64,000 bases of DNA from NCBI GenBank assembly GCA_949130485.1, contig OX422183.1, forward strand, positions 8,522,636 to 8,586,635. Reading direction: 5' to 3'. Source of the DNA: Agelas oroides (taxonomy: Eukaryota; Porifera; Demospongiae; Agelasida; Agelasidae). The translations under genes and the position numbers were made by a program. Positions 54,056-63,425 of the stretch are shown in pieces. Position 1 is the stretch's first letter. The number at the start of each line of letters is the position of its first letter. Below the pieces are notes generated by a model. It searched no databases. It had not been told where the DNA came from and saw nothing but the letters and a program-made list of their open reading frames with translations.

Positions 54056-54758
54056 CCAAATATGCAATAGCCCAGTGAGCATGATAACACACAACTAGTG
54101 TGTGGTAATTTCGTTACATAATAACATTGTTTCACTTCTTTATCTTCTTTTCCCACATGAACTGGTCCATTCACTCCTACTCAGGAGGTAAGTTGACTAT
54201 TACAATGATACCTGTGCACTTTGTCATACAGTACCACTCATATTTAGTAAGAAACTCTGTCACATGCCGTCCAAGTAGGTTGGTAATTTCTCCTCTTCTA
54301 ATTCCCCTTCTCCCACCCCCCCACTTCCCTTTCCCTCCCATGTCCCACCCTCTTCCGTGTCTGTCTAAGATTTTATAACCTCACTCTCTCAAGAGATTAC
54401 AGTAACACCCATATCGGCAGACAAGCCAAATATGCAATAGCCCAGTGAGCATGATAACACACAACTAGTGTGTGATAATTTCTGTCATAATAGTGTTGTT
54501 TCACTTGTTTATCTTCTTTTCCCACATGAACTGGTCCATTCCCTCCTACTCAGTTGGTAAGTTGACTATTAGAATGATACATGTGCACATTGTCACACAA
54601 TGCCACTCAGTGGCAACCATGCAAGATTTAGTAAGAAACTCCCGTCCAAGTAGGTTGGTAATTTCTCCTCTTCTCATTCCCCTTCTCCCATCCCCCACTT
54701 CTCTTTCCCTCCCATGTCACACCCTCTTCCTTGTCCTGTTTAACATTTTATGAACCCC

Positions 54759-55111
54759 CAGGGTTTCATACAGGATTTTGAGTTGGGGGCGGGGGAAGCA
54801 GGATGGTAGCAGGGTGATAGTAGCGTGCGAAAGCACGCTCATGCACGCTTACGAGTGTGTGCCTACTAGGGGTGTCTGGGGGCATGCTCCCCCAGGAAAA
54901 TTTTGAATTTGCATCCTCTCAGATTGCTTCTTATGCAATCTCGGACAAACTTTCCAAACAACATTTTGATGACACATACTTATGTTCAGTAACATGTAAA
55001 TAGCTGAGATAATAATCATACTCAATTTCAAGATTTCTGGAGGGGGGGGGAGGGGGGGGGGGGGGGGGAATTCCAGTCTCCCACCCCCCCACCCCTCTGT
55101 ATGAAACCCTG
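54759..55111. mobile_element. G/C-tract MITE, copy 6
   Basis: Same ends, with a long interrupted G-run around 55041-55068. Confidence 0.75.
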
Positions 55112-55517
55112 GACCCCACTGTCTCAACAGATTACAATACCACCCATATCAGCAGACGAGCCAAATATGCAATAGCCCAGTGAGCATGATAACACACAAC
55201 TAGTGTGTGATAATTTCTGTGATGAGGTTACATAATAATGTTGTTTCACTTCTCTTCCCACATGAACTGGTCCATTCACTCCTACTCAGGCGGTAAGTTG
55301 ACTATTAGAATGATACATGATACGTGTGCACATTATCATACGTTACCACTCAATAGCAACATGCAAGATTTAGTAAGAAACTCTGTCACAAGTCGTCAAA
55401 GTAGGTTGATACTTCTCCCATTTCTCCTCTTCTTATTCCCCTTCTCCCATCCTACACTTCTCTTTCCCTCCCATGTCACACCCTCTTCCATGTCCTGTTT
55501 AACATTTTATGAACCCC

Positions 55518-55838
55518 CAGGGTTTCATACAGGATTTTGAGTTGAGGGGGTGGGGAAACAGGATGGTAGCAAAATGATAGTAGTGTGTGAAACGCGTGCA
55601 TGTCTACTAGGGGGGTCTGGGGGCATTTCCCCCCCAGGAAAATTTTGAATTTGCATCCTCTCAGATTGCTTCTTATGCAATCTCGGACAAACTTTCCAAA
55701 CAACATTTTGATGACACATACTTATGTTCAGTAACATGTAAATAGCTGATATAATAATCATACTCAATTTCAAGATTTCTGGGGGGGGGGGGGGGAAATC
55801 CAGTCCCCCACCCGTCCACCTCTCTGTATGAAACCCTG
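55518..55838. mobile_element. G/C-tract MITE, copy 7
   Basis: Same ends and site in the repeat unit. Confidence 0.75.
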
Positions 55839-56240
55839 ACCCCACTGTCTCAACAGATTACAGTAGCACCCATATCGATAGACAAGCCAGATATGCAATA
55901 GCCCAGTGAGCATGATAATACACAACTAGTGTGTGATAATTTCTGTGATGAGGTTACATAATAATATTGTTTATCTTCTTTTCCCACATGAACTTGTCCA
56001 TTCTCTCCTACTCAGCGGGTAAGTTGACTATTCGAATGATACATGATACGTGTGCACATTATCATACGTTACCACTCAAAAACAACATGCAAGATTTAGT
56101 AAGAAACTCTCACATGCCGTCAAAGTAGGTTGATACTTCTCCCATTTCTCCTCTTCTTATTCACCTACTCCCATCCTACACTTCTCTCTCCCTCCCATGT
56201 CACACACTCTTCCATGTCCTGTTTAACATTTTATGACCCC

Positions 56241-56564
56241 CAGGGTTTCATACAGGATTTTGAGTTGGGGGGGGGGGAAAACAGGATGGTAACAGGATGA
56301 TAGTAGCATGCGAAACGCGTGCGTGTCTACTAGGGGGGTCTGGGGGCATTTCCCCCCCAGGAAAATTTTGAATTTGCATCCTCTCAGATTGCTTCTTACG
56401 CAATCTCGGACAAAATTTCCAAACAACATTTTGATGACACATACTTATGTTCAGTAACATGTAAATAGCTGATATAATAATCATACTCAATTTCAAGATT
56501 TCTGGGCGGGGGGGGGGGGAGAAATCTAGTCCCCCACCCGTCCGCATCTCTGTATGAAACCCTG
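56241..56564. mobile_element. G/C-tract MITE, copy 8
   Basis: Same ends and site in the repeat unit; the copy closest to the constant exon. Confidence 0.75.
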
Positions 56565-57122
56565 ACCCCACTCTCTCAACAGATTACAGTAGCACCCATA
56601 TCGATAGACAAGCCAGATATGCAATAGACCAGTGAGCATGATAACACACAACTAGTGTGTGATAATTTCTGTGATGAGGTTACATAATAACGTTGTTTCA
56701 CTTGTTTCTCTTCTTTTCCCACATGAACTGGTCCATTTCGCTTCTACTCAGTTTGTAAGTTGACTATTACAATGATACCTGTACACATTGTCATACAATA
56801 CCACTCATAGGCAACCATGCAAGATTTACATGCCGTCCAAGTGGGTTGGTAATTTCTCCTCTTCTTTTTCCTTCTCCCACCCCCACTTCTCTTGCCCTCC
56901 CATGTCACACCCTCTTCCATGTCTAAGATTTTATACCCTCACTCTCTCAAGAGATTACAGTAACACCCATATCGGCAGACAAGCCAAATATGCAATAGCC
57001 CAGTGAGCATGATAACACACAATGAGTGTGTGATAATTTCTGTGATGAGGTTACATAATAATATTGTTTCACTTGTTTATCTTCTTTTTCCATATAGAAA
57101 GTGCCTTAATTTATTCCTGTAG

Positions 57123-57204
57123 GAAAACAAGGGAGCTACAAGAGGTAGTGACCGTGCCCATGAAATAGTCACTTCAGTTGACAATACTTCCAGGACAACC
57201 GGAG
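57123..57204 (+). other. First constant exon after the microexon array (phase 0 in, phase 1 out)
   Basis: The acceptor AG at 57121-57122 sits 53 nt from the start of the CACTTGTTTATCTTCTTT block, the same place (52-53 nt) where the repeat units have the AG before their triplet. From 57123 the frame GAA AAC AAG... is open to 57204 (ENKGATRGSDRAHEI... 27 codons plus one base). The last G joins GA of the ZU5 exon to give Gly. An earlier donor of the same kind (GAG followed by GTAGTG) lies at 57144/57145; it would give a 22-nt exon, also ending in phase 1, so two in-frame forms are possible. Both donors are GTAGTG, weaker than the GTAAGT of the array. The exon is inferred from signals and phase only. 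Confidence 0.65.
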
Positions 57205-60200
57205 GTAGTGCTCACCACTATAACAGTACTTCTTTAAAAACTTTACTATTGTCCATTGTGTAGCACAATGGACAATAGTAAAGGTGTAGTTTGACTAGAG
57301 CAATGGCTAACAGCTTCCTTGTAGGAACTGGCAGGTGTTAGCTGACTGTTAATTGCAACAAACATTTCTTAAGTATGGACTTGATGCACAGTTTCCAACC
57401 TTGGACAAGCTGCATTCTTGCTGGGGATAGGAATAAATGGTGTGTAGTTCCTGCGAAACTCAGCAATGCTGAATTTGCCCACAGCACTAGTTTTAGGCTA
57501 CAAAAAGAATGTACATCTTGAGTGAGAGTTCCTTCATACTGTACATAGACACTGGTTGTTATTATAGTGTACCTCCTTATAGCATTTATAAGCAGGTGAT
57601 TTTATCCATCATGTTTTTGAGCCGAAGATGATGTTATGCACTTATTCCCTGCATGCTTTTTACTGCCAACTTCTATAATCACATGTGTTTAATAACCAGT
57701 GTGTACGGTAGTTGAATAATAATTGTAACTTTTTTGTGTGTAGGAGACCTGTGTGGTTTTAAGACCTTTGCAGAGACAAGTTTTGTTGTCACCGACAGCC
57801 ACTCTCACAGTTTTGAATGGCAGAGATATGGCCTCAAGCTGCACATTCCTGAGGGGGCAGTACCAGCACAACACACAGAATACAGAGTTGCTATCAAAGC
57901 ATGTCTCACTGGACAGTTCAGTATCCCAGATGATTTACAGCTCGTTAGTTGTGTATACTGGCTATCCTGTCCTCAAACGTTCATGAAGCCTGTAACACTT
58001 GAAATTGAACACTGTGCACTATTTCAGGACTCCTCTCAGGTTTCAAGCCTCCAGTTCATTGTTGCTAATAGTTCGCAGGCAAAACTTCCATACAAATTCC
58101 GAGTGCTAGAGCAAGGAACATTTGTACATTCTTATGGCAGCATTCAAGTCTCTCAATTCTCATTCTTTGGGATCAGCACTCTCAAAAGGATCTGGAGGAG
58201 TTGGTTACCTACATACTACAGTAGACTTCACTACATTCGGAAAGATGTTAATACTTGGGATGTGGATTATGTCGTTACATTACATTTGCAGGCAGCCTTG
58301 ACAGTAAGTCAATGCATTGTATTATGTTAGTAACACTACATGTTGTGGCTGCATGGTCGTTAAACAATACTGGCAATTTACATCTATACTCATGCTAACT
58401 CTGATCTGGCTGCAGGCAATTGAGGATAAATACTCTAGTTGGGGTGCAACACACGGACCTGGTTTTGAGGTTCAGTTTGAAGGTGACACTATTCGTTTAG
58501 AGATTGATGAAAATGGTGTTTGCTTGCAGAATGGCTGGGAAATTACACCACTTATAGCTCCAGTGGTGAGTTTGAAAATCATTATTATGGTTGGTATATT
58601 GTTCATAGTCCATGTGTATTCAAAACAGATTAAGAAACAGCAAGTAGATGGATTTCAATCATGGAAAGAAGCTCCCTACTGCCGACTAAAGGTGACATTT
58701 GACAAGGACAGGAAACCTGTTGAACTGAAACACAAAGTGAAACTACTGGGAGTTGAAGGCCCGCATAACTTTTTCACCATCACTTGCATTGCTGAAGGTA
58801 AAAGATATTTTATGTCCAAATGTGGATGCAAGGAGAATGGCAAGTATACTATGTGGTCACAAATACAAGTATCAGGTTGCCATTCTTCCCTTCTGCAATG
58901 TATGCTGAATTGTGTTTTAGTGCATTTCATGGTCATGTATGAGGAATGTTAACAGTAGAAAATCACCAATTGGCCAATTTGAGTTCTTTCTGTCAACGAA
59001 ACACTAAAACTGACCACCTATTTGCTACATATTTCATCACTATTCCCCCATCCACTCACTTGAAGCCTTTAGAACATGAAAGTGGATGTAGTTTTAGCTC
59101 ACTCTTTGATTTCAATGGCAGATGGAAGTGTGTGATACAGTCATGTGATGGAGGGTTAGATATTATGCACTACATATTTAAGTAGTGCATAGATAAGAGT
59201 GAAAAGGAATACCTTGTGAAGAATAGTACAGAAAGATTTCACATGAGGTTTTTCTTGCTGCCAGTTAATGTGGATATGAATGGGTACTGAGTTGACAGCT
59301 GTTATATGATTTTGTTTTATGAAATTGGTTTGGTGTTTGTGCTATGGGTTTTGGTGGGTTAACTTTGGGAGAGGGTGTGCACTAATGTGGCTTTGGCTTC
59401 ACCAGTCTTCCCCAATTTGTGGTATTTCTGCAGAATTTTCTCCACCCCGTGTCCCACCCCCCAGCGTGTTGCAGCCAACTTATCCCATGGGTTTCAAACA
59501 TCCATCTTCACAGCAGCTGTACAGTGAAAGTATGTGCATTAATTTTGCCAACCTCCATGGCATATCAAAGTATTTCTGGTCATGGTTGGTAGCTCTGAGG
59601 ATAGGATCCATAAAAGCCCAATATTGACTGAAGCTACACTTAGCAAATGCAGAAACCGTTGTAATTTTTCTTAGGCCAAGCAGACCAATAACTGTCTTGC
59701 ATGCAAACCCCATTCTTCTCGTAAAGAAGTTTCTAACTGTGCAATAAGAATCTTCAAAGATCAGCTGTAACCTTTATCTTTGTGCATTAGGAATCCTGTC
59801 TGAGCAAGATTTGCACATCCTTACTGAGATAATGAGACCAGCTACTCCACAGTGGAGAACTATTGGAGGCTCTCTTGGGTTTCTAGATTCTGACCTGGAC
59901 ATAATACAACACAGCTCATTACTCATTCCTGAAGGTACCCTGGGGTACTTCAGGAAGATGCTGAGCCAGTGGTTAAAATGGGCCCCTCCCAACCATCCTC
60001 AGCCAACTCTTAAAGCTCTGTCAGATGCTCTTCAGAGCAGTGGCCATGAATCCCTTGCAGGCAGCCTTGAATTTTTCTATGTACAGAGAAAAGGTATGTA
60101 AATTGGAGAAGTGTTTGGCCAACTAGTCTGTTAAATTAGAATGTTTGAAGCACTTTACAATAATGCTATCTGATTTTCTTTCTCTCAGCTGATTGCCCTA

Positions 60201-60576
60201 AGATTACTCATCAACATACTGCTTGTAAGTTATACTCTCTTATGTGTATGGACAATGATCTTATTCTGAAATTTGTGTGTTATGTCATGCAAAACACTGA
60301 CATATTAGTTCTCCTATGACTGCAGATTGCAACCTGAAGACAGTTCTGAAGACAGGTGGCATCATCTGTGTACTTGTGCTGGTGTTGCTTGCTGGATTTG
60401 GAATGTGGTACTTACTAGTGAGAAAGAGTAAGTTATGGCTTACCTCTGAATAGTGTGTGCTGGAAGTTGGAATGTTTGAAAAGGTTTGTTTATGTATGCT
60501 TGCTTCTAATTAGTTGCTGAATTTCTGCTATTGAATTTCAGATTGTTTGGAACATCCTCATCCAGATGAACTGTAG
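57123..60576 (+). CDS. ZU5 and death-domain transmembrane protein, 3' eight exons (5' end outside view)
   Basis: Exons seen: 57123-57204, 57744-58303, 58416-58565, 58629-58797, 59791-60093, 60189-60224, 60326-60427 and 60542-60576 (stop TAG at 60574-60576). Introns are GT-AG; phases run 1,0,0,1,1,1,1 and every junction is in frame, giving 478 codons before the stop. Order: a short Ser/Thr/charged linker (residues 1-27), a ZU5 domain (about 38-170), a second beta-rich stretch (about 215-320), a death domain (about 325-415), a single hydrophobic helix (IICVLVLVLLAGFGMWYLLV) followed by RK, and a tail ending HPDEL. ZU5 plus death is the module of UNC5, ankyrin and PIDD type proteins, which bind partners and recruit death-fold signalling proteins; family function here is inferred. 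The TM near the C terminus is unusual. No start codon or signal peptide is visible; the missing 5' end should lie upstream of the microexon array. The short introns (63-114 nt, plus two longer ones) are typical of sponges. Confidence 0.85.
57241..57283. promoter_or_regulatory. Perfect 20-bp intronic hairpin downstream of the first constant exon
   Basis: CTTTACTATTGTCCATTGTG (57241-57260), loop TAG, then its exact reverse complement (57264-57283). It begins 36 nt after the donor at 57204/57205, within the intron that leads to the ZU5 exon. A 20-bp perfect stem with a 3-nt loop would form a very stable RNA hairpin and could affect the choice between the 57144 and 57204 donors. It could equally be a tiny foldback MITE remnant. 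Confidence 0.6.
57744..58303 (+). other. Exon encoding the ZU5 domain
   Basis: Acceptor TGTGTAG at 57743, donor ACA followed by GTAAGTC at 58303/58304. Hallmarks of ZU5: the stretch YGLKLHIPEGAVPAQHTEYR (the conserved 'hydrophobic-IP-GA-P' strand), then a LVSCVYWLSCPQTFMKPVTL segment matching the 'P.G..F.KPV.L.I.HC' core, ending with EIEHCA. The exon continues through FGISTLKRIWRSWLP and ends phase 0. ZU5 domains form a beta sandwich used for protein contacts (spectrin in ankyrin, autoinhibitory packing on UPA-death in UNC5). The exon starts with the last two bases of a codon. Confidence 0.85.
59791..60093 (+). other. Exon encoding the death domain
   Basis: Acceptor GCATTAG at 59790, donor AAAAG followed by GTATGT at 60093/60094. 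The peptide SEQDLHILTEIMRPATPQWR, then IGGSLGFLDSDLDIIQ, LGYFRKMLSQWLKW and PTLKALSDALQSSGHESLAG fits the six-helix death-domain pattern: the W in helix 2, 'L..W' in helix 5 and 'TL..AL...G...LA' in helix 6. The whole domain is in one exon. It starts phase 1, matching the 58797 donor across a 993-nt intron in which I see no further convincing exon. Confidence 0.82.
60326..60427 (+). other. Exon encoding the transmembrane helix
   Basis: After CNLKTVLKTGG comes a hydrophobic run of about 20 residues beginning IICVLVLVLLAGFG, then RKN. The next exon (60542-60576) adds CLEHPHPDEL and stops. The positive RK directly after the helix suggests by the positive-inside rule that the short tail is cytosolic, which would put ZU5 and death on the non-cytosolic side unless the protein is tail-anchored the other way round. 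Lysines also precede the helix, so topology is undecided. Confidence 0.75.
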
Positions 60577-61440
60577 GAAACTGCAACAATTTCTACACTA
60601 CTGCATATCTCATCAGTCAACTCAAATGTACATGTATCCAGTAGACCTGGTACATGAGAATTGTACAACCCACTTCTGTTGGGGTTAATTTTGCTTCTAC
60701 TTATATGCATAATAATATTGTCTTATGTCAGAAATTATTGGTATACATTTATCTCCCAACCTCTGCTTTATGTCTCTCTCTCTCTCTAAGAGGCATCCTT
60801 GAAGTTACTCAGCTATACATATTTTCATAGCCAGTTCATGTGTACACATACCCACACTTCCTTTTTACCTTAATGTCATTGTACTCACTTATACTGTCAC
60901 TACACTTGTGGAATGTTTACTGTTGCTACATTGATGCAGCATCATAGCATTGAGCCCTCTCAAAAATATATAGCTATGCCGTTTTTGATTGTAATTTGAA
61001 CTGAAATTTTCCTGCTTGTAAATAGATCAATGAGAAGAAAGTTATAGTGAATGACATGAGTTACCAAGAATTAGGTTATAGTTATAGCAAATGTCAGACT
61101 AGATCTACCTCTTTTCAGGAGGGTGTAGGAACAAGACTAGGAAATGGGAGTAAATTATGCTGGGGGGTAGAGTTAAATTTTTAGCTCTGTGTTGAAGTGT
61201 TGAATTACATATTGCTGCCCAAATATAGGCCCCTGACACTGTTGAAGAGCGTGGGGAAAACGCTAGGCCCTGTAGATGAATTCTTGCTAAGCTGATTAAT
61301 GCAAACTTGATTTCATGGGAATAGCTAGCTAATTGTGCAATATTGGTCAGGAATTCACACACTGCACCCCTAAATGTAACCAGGATCAAGCGGAAGCAAA
61401 TGGCATAGTGTGGCAGATGTGAGGGGGTTGCAGGCACCAC
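60577..61440. other. 3' flank of the ZU5/death gene
   Basis: Probably 3' UTR followed by intergenic DNA. A short TC-dinucleotide run lies at about 60772-60788. No clear AATAAA was found just after the stop, and no further exon is recognised. The 111-codon minus-strand frame at 61105-61440 has no recognisable domain. Confidence 0.5.
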
Positions 61441-61496
61441 TGGTATGTGAAAAACATTTCAGAACCTCTGTTTGCTCGTAGTGGCAATTATTAAGA

Positions 61497-61830
61497 GTGG
61501 TGGGCGTTAACAACACCTTAATTGGCATGATTGGTCAAGGTGTCTTTACAGATGTGTCAGCACATGTGTTAGCATCAAGTGGCATCAATGATGAAATCTA
61601 CTTCTGCATGGTTATGTATGTCCTGTTTCACACCAGAAGAATGCAGTTTCAGCAGAGAGGCACTGATTATGGACTCTTTGCCATTGCCTTTGCGACCCAG
61701 TTTTGTTTTGGGAATAATCCGCAGTGTTACAGGTAAGCTACTGTAGTGTCACAGTGTTATTCATGCAGGTATGACCAGAAAAGATGAGAGCACTTCCACA
61801 TGAAATGCAGTCATCCCAGGCGGAAATGCA
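61497..61830 (+). pseudogene. Broken C48-protease-like remnant, probably from a mobile element
   Basis: The stretch around DYGLFAIAFATQFCFGNN recalls the 'DCGLFAIAFA' motif of Ulp1/C48-like proteins that are common in repetitive elements of sponges and cnidarians. A likely short intron follows 61734. It is fragmentary and broken, with no other part of such an element nearby. Confidence 0.45.
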
Positions 61831-62368
61831 TATCATAAATATCCAGGACACCGGAAGAAACTTTATTGTCTTGTTCCCAGGAGCCACTTTGGAACCGGAA
61901 CGAGACTAGTACTGCGTTCGCCACGTGGTGGAAGCTGAGAGGAGTAGAAAGATCGAGCAGCAGAAGACAACGCGAGCGGGAATGCTGTGATTACTGGATA
62001 TAAACACGCTCAAAAACTGGAGACGTGTGGAACGGAACTACAAAACAGCGGTGGATAAACAGAAGCGCAACTAGTGGAGACGCAGTATAGACTTACTACG
62101 ACTGGATCTTCTCAGCGTTGTCGGCAACCGCGGCTTCCTTGGTAGTTGACAGCAAAGTAAGTACGTTCAGGCATCTATGGTTCAGGCTGGAATGTGTATT
62201 ATTTTTTGCCAGATTACTTTGCGTTTGCTTGTACAATCATATGGTGTAAGTTTAGAGTTGTGGCATTGCCCCCCCCAATTCAACTCGTACTCTGGAAGCT
62301 TTTCGTTTGTTTTGTTTTGTGCTGAGATTGCTATACCGTTGTAGTCATAGATTACTTCCATCTACAGC

Positions 62369-62748
62369 TAAGGCCATACCAAATTGATTTTATGTTTCAC
62401 GGATCCGGCCGAGTCTTTTTTTTTGAAAATTGAAAAAAATGCTATTAATATGTACACGCAATCCTGTACTCACTAGCCTTGTTCCAGGCCTTCGCGCGTT
62501 TGTCGGTAGCAGTGCGAATTATTTCGTACTGCAGGCGACGAACGCGCGAAGGCCTGGAGACGAAGCTAAGTACTCACCAAGTGGCAAGAATGGAGAAAGG
62601 AGAGGAGTTTTGTGTGGCTGAGTGGTATCTAATTAAATTCATGAGAAGTTTGGTCATTTTTATTTTTATTTTTTTGCCTGCCTACCAGGTCATGTTTCTG
62701 ACCTAAGCAATCCGTGAAACATCAAATCAATTTGGTATAGCCTAACTA
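62369..62748. mobile_element. 380-bp TIR MITE with a nested foldback
   Basis: Inverted ends of about 37 bp containing GCCATACCAAATTGATTT and ATGTTTCACGGAT at 62371-62404 and about 62712-62748. A second MITE is inserted within (62474-62568). Confidence 0.65.
62474..62568. mobile_element. 95-bp TAGCC-type palindromic MITE
   Basis: TAGCCTTGTTCCAGGCCTTC and its near reverse complement ending GAAGCTA. Flanks TGTACTCAC (62465-62473) and AGTACTCAC (62569-62577), a 9-bp duplication with one mismatch, in line with the element at 53654. Confidence 0.72.
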
Positions 62749-63425
62749 GAAAGATGCTGCATCATCCTGGGGTGAGCCTGAGCCGAGTAGTTAATTACAT
62801 TCAAAATGACCACACATGCTGACATGCAACTATGTGTCCAGCCAGACTACTATGGCTACACGGGCATGGGCTAATATTCACTTGAGCTAGCAGGGGAATC
62901 CCTCCTAATGTACGAGCACTCATGCCAGGTGCTTACCTGAAGCAAACCTTGCCACCGTACATTCTGCTGTCTGTCACTCGCAGCCGGACGGTCATGTGAT
63001 CCATGGTCACACTCAGATGTACCATAGGCATAGTTTTATCAGAAGGTAAGTTACCGTGCATGCTGCCAGCGCATTCAACTTCAACTTGAATCGTCTTTGC
63101 TCTCACTCTCTTTCACGCTGACCGTGCAGTCTGACAGTAGCCCTTCACGCTCGTTCTCACGGCTTAGCTGAAGTACGTGGTGTACACGTCGGAGTAAAAT
63201 TGATTAGTTGTGTCACAGTTTTACACTGCCCTCTCCCTACCTCTTTTTTCCCATGACATGCCCTTTCCTGAATTCCTAATAAAAGTAGTACTATTTTATC
63301 AATGCCGGATACAATTTCCTTTCACATTCAAGCAAGAACCTCCTTATTTCTACACATCTTCCCTCCTCTTTTCATGACCTGTTCTTTGCAGGGAGGGACA
63401 GCTGCTGTGTGAAATCAGACTACTG
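62749..63425. other. Unannotated flank
   Basis: No gene, RNA or repeat family recognised in this stretch before the minisatellite. Confidence 0.5.

Larger units (their letters stand above)
47501..57122 (+). repeat. Microexon-like tandem array, promoter-distal end with MITE-bearing units (12 triplets and the terminal acceptor)
   Basis: Triplets: 47690 CGT, 49427 CCG, 50149 ACC, 50532 TTG, 51268 ACC, 51651 TTG, 53198 AAG, 54185 GAG, 54554 TTG, 55290 GCG, 56016 CGG, 56752 TTT. Donors are GTAAGT except GTAAGC at 53198. Eight units carry a G/C-tract MITE at the same internal site. A block of about 1119 bp (ACC, TTG units) is duplicated in tandem. The last unit body runs to 57122, where its acceptor is that of the first constant exon rather than of a triplet. 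Confidence 0.9.

Noticed and set aside
51854-56571. Repeated minus-strand frames such as MLFGNFVRDCVRSN... across the gene-proximal array
   Set aside because: They fall in the G/C-tract MITE copies and vary in frame between copies, so they are not genes.
59319-59627. Open frame in the intron between 58797 and 59791 as a further exon of the gene
   Set aside because: No matching splice signals and phase, no domain similarity; the flanking exons already join in phase without it.
57744-60576. Direct splicing of triplets to the ZU5 exon at 57744
   Set aside because: That exon enters in phase 1 with GA, so any triplet ending in T would create TGA. The phase-0 exon at 57123 fits all triplets.
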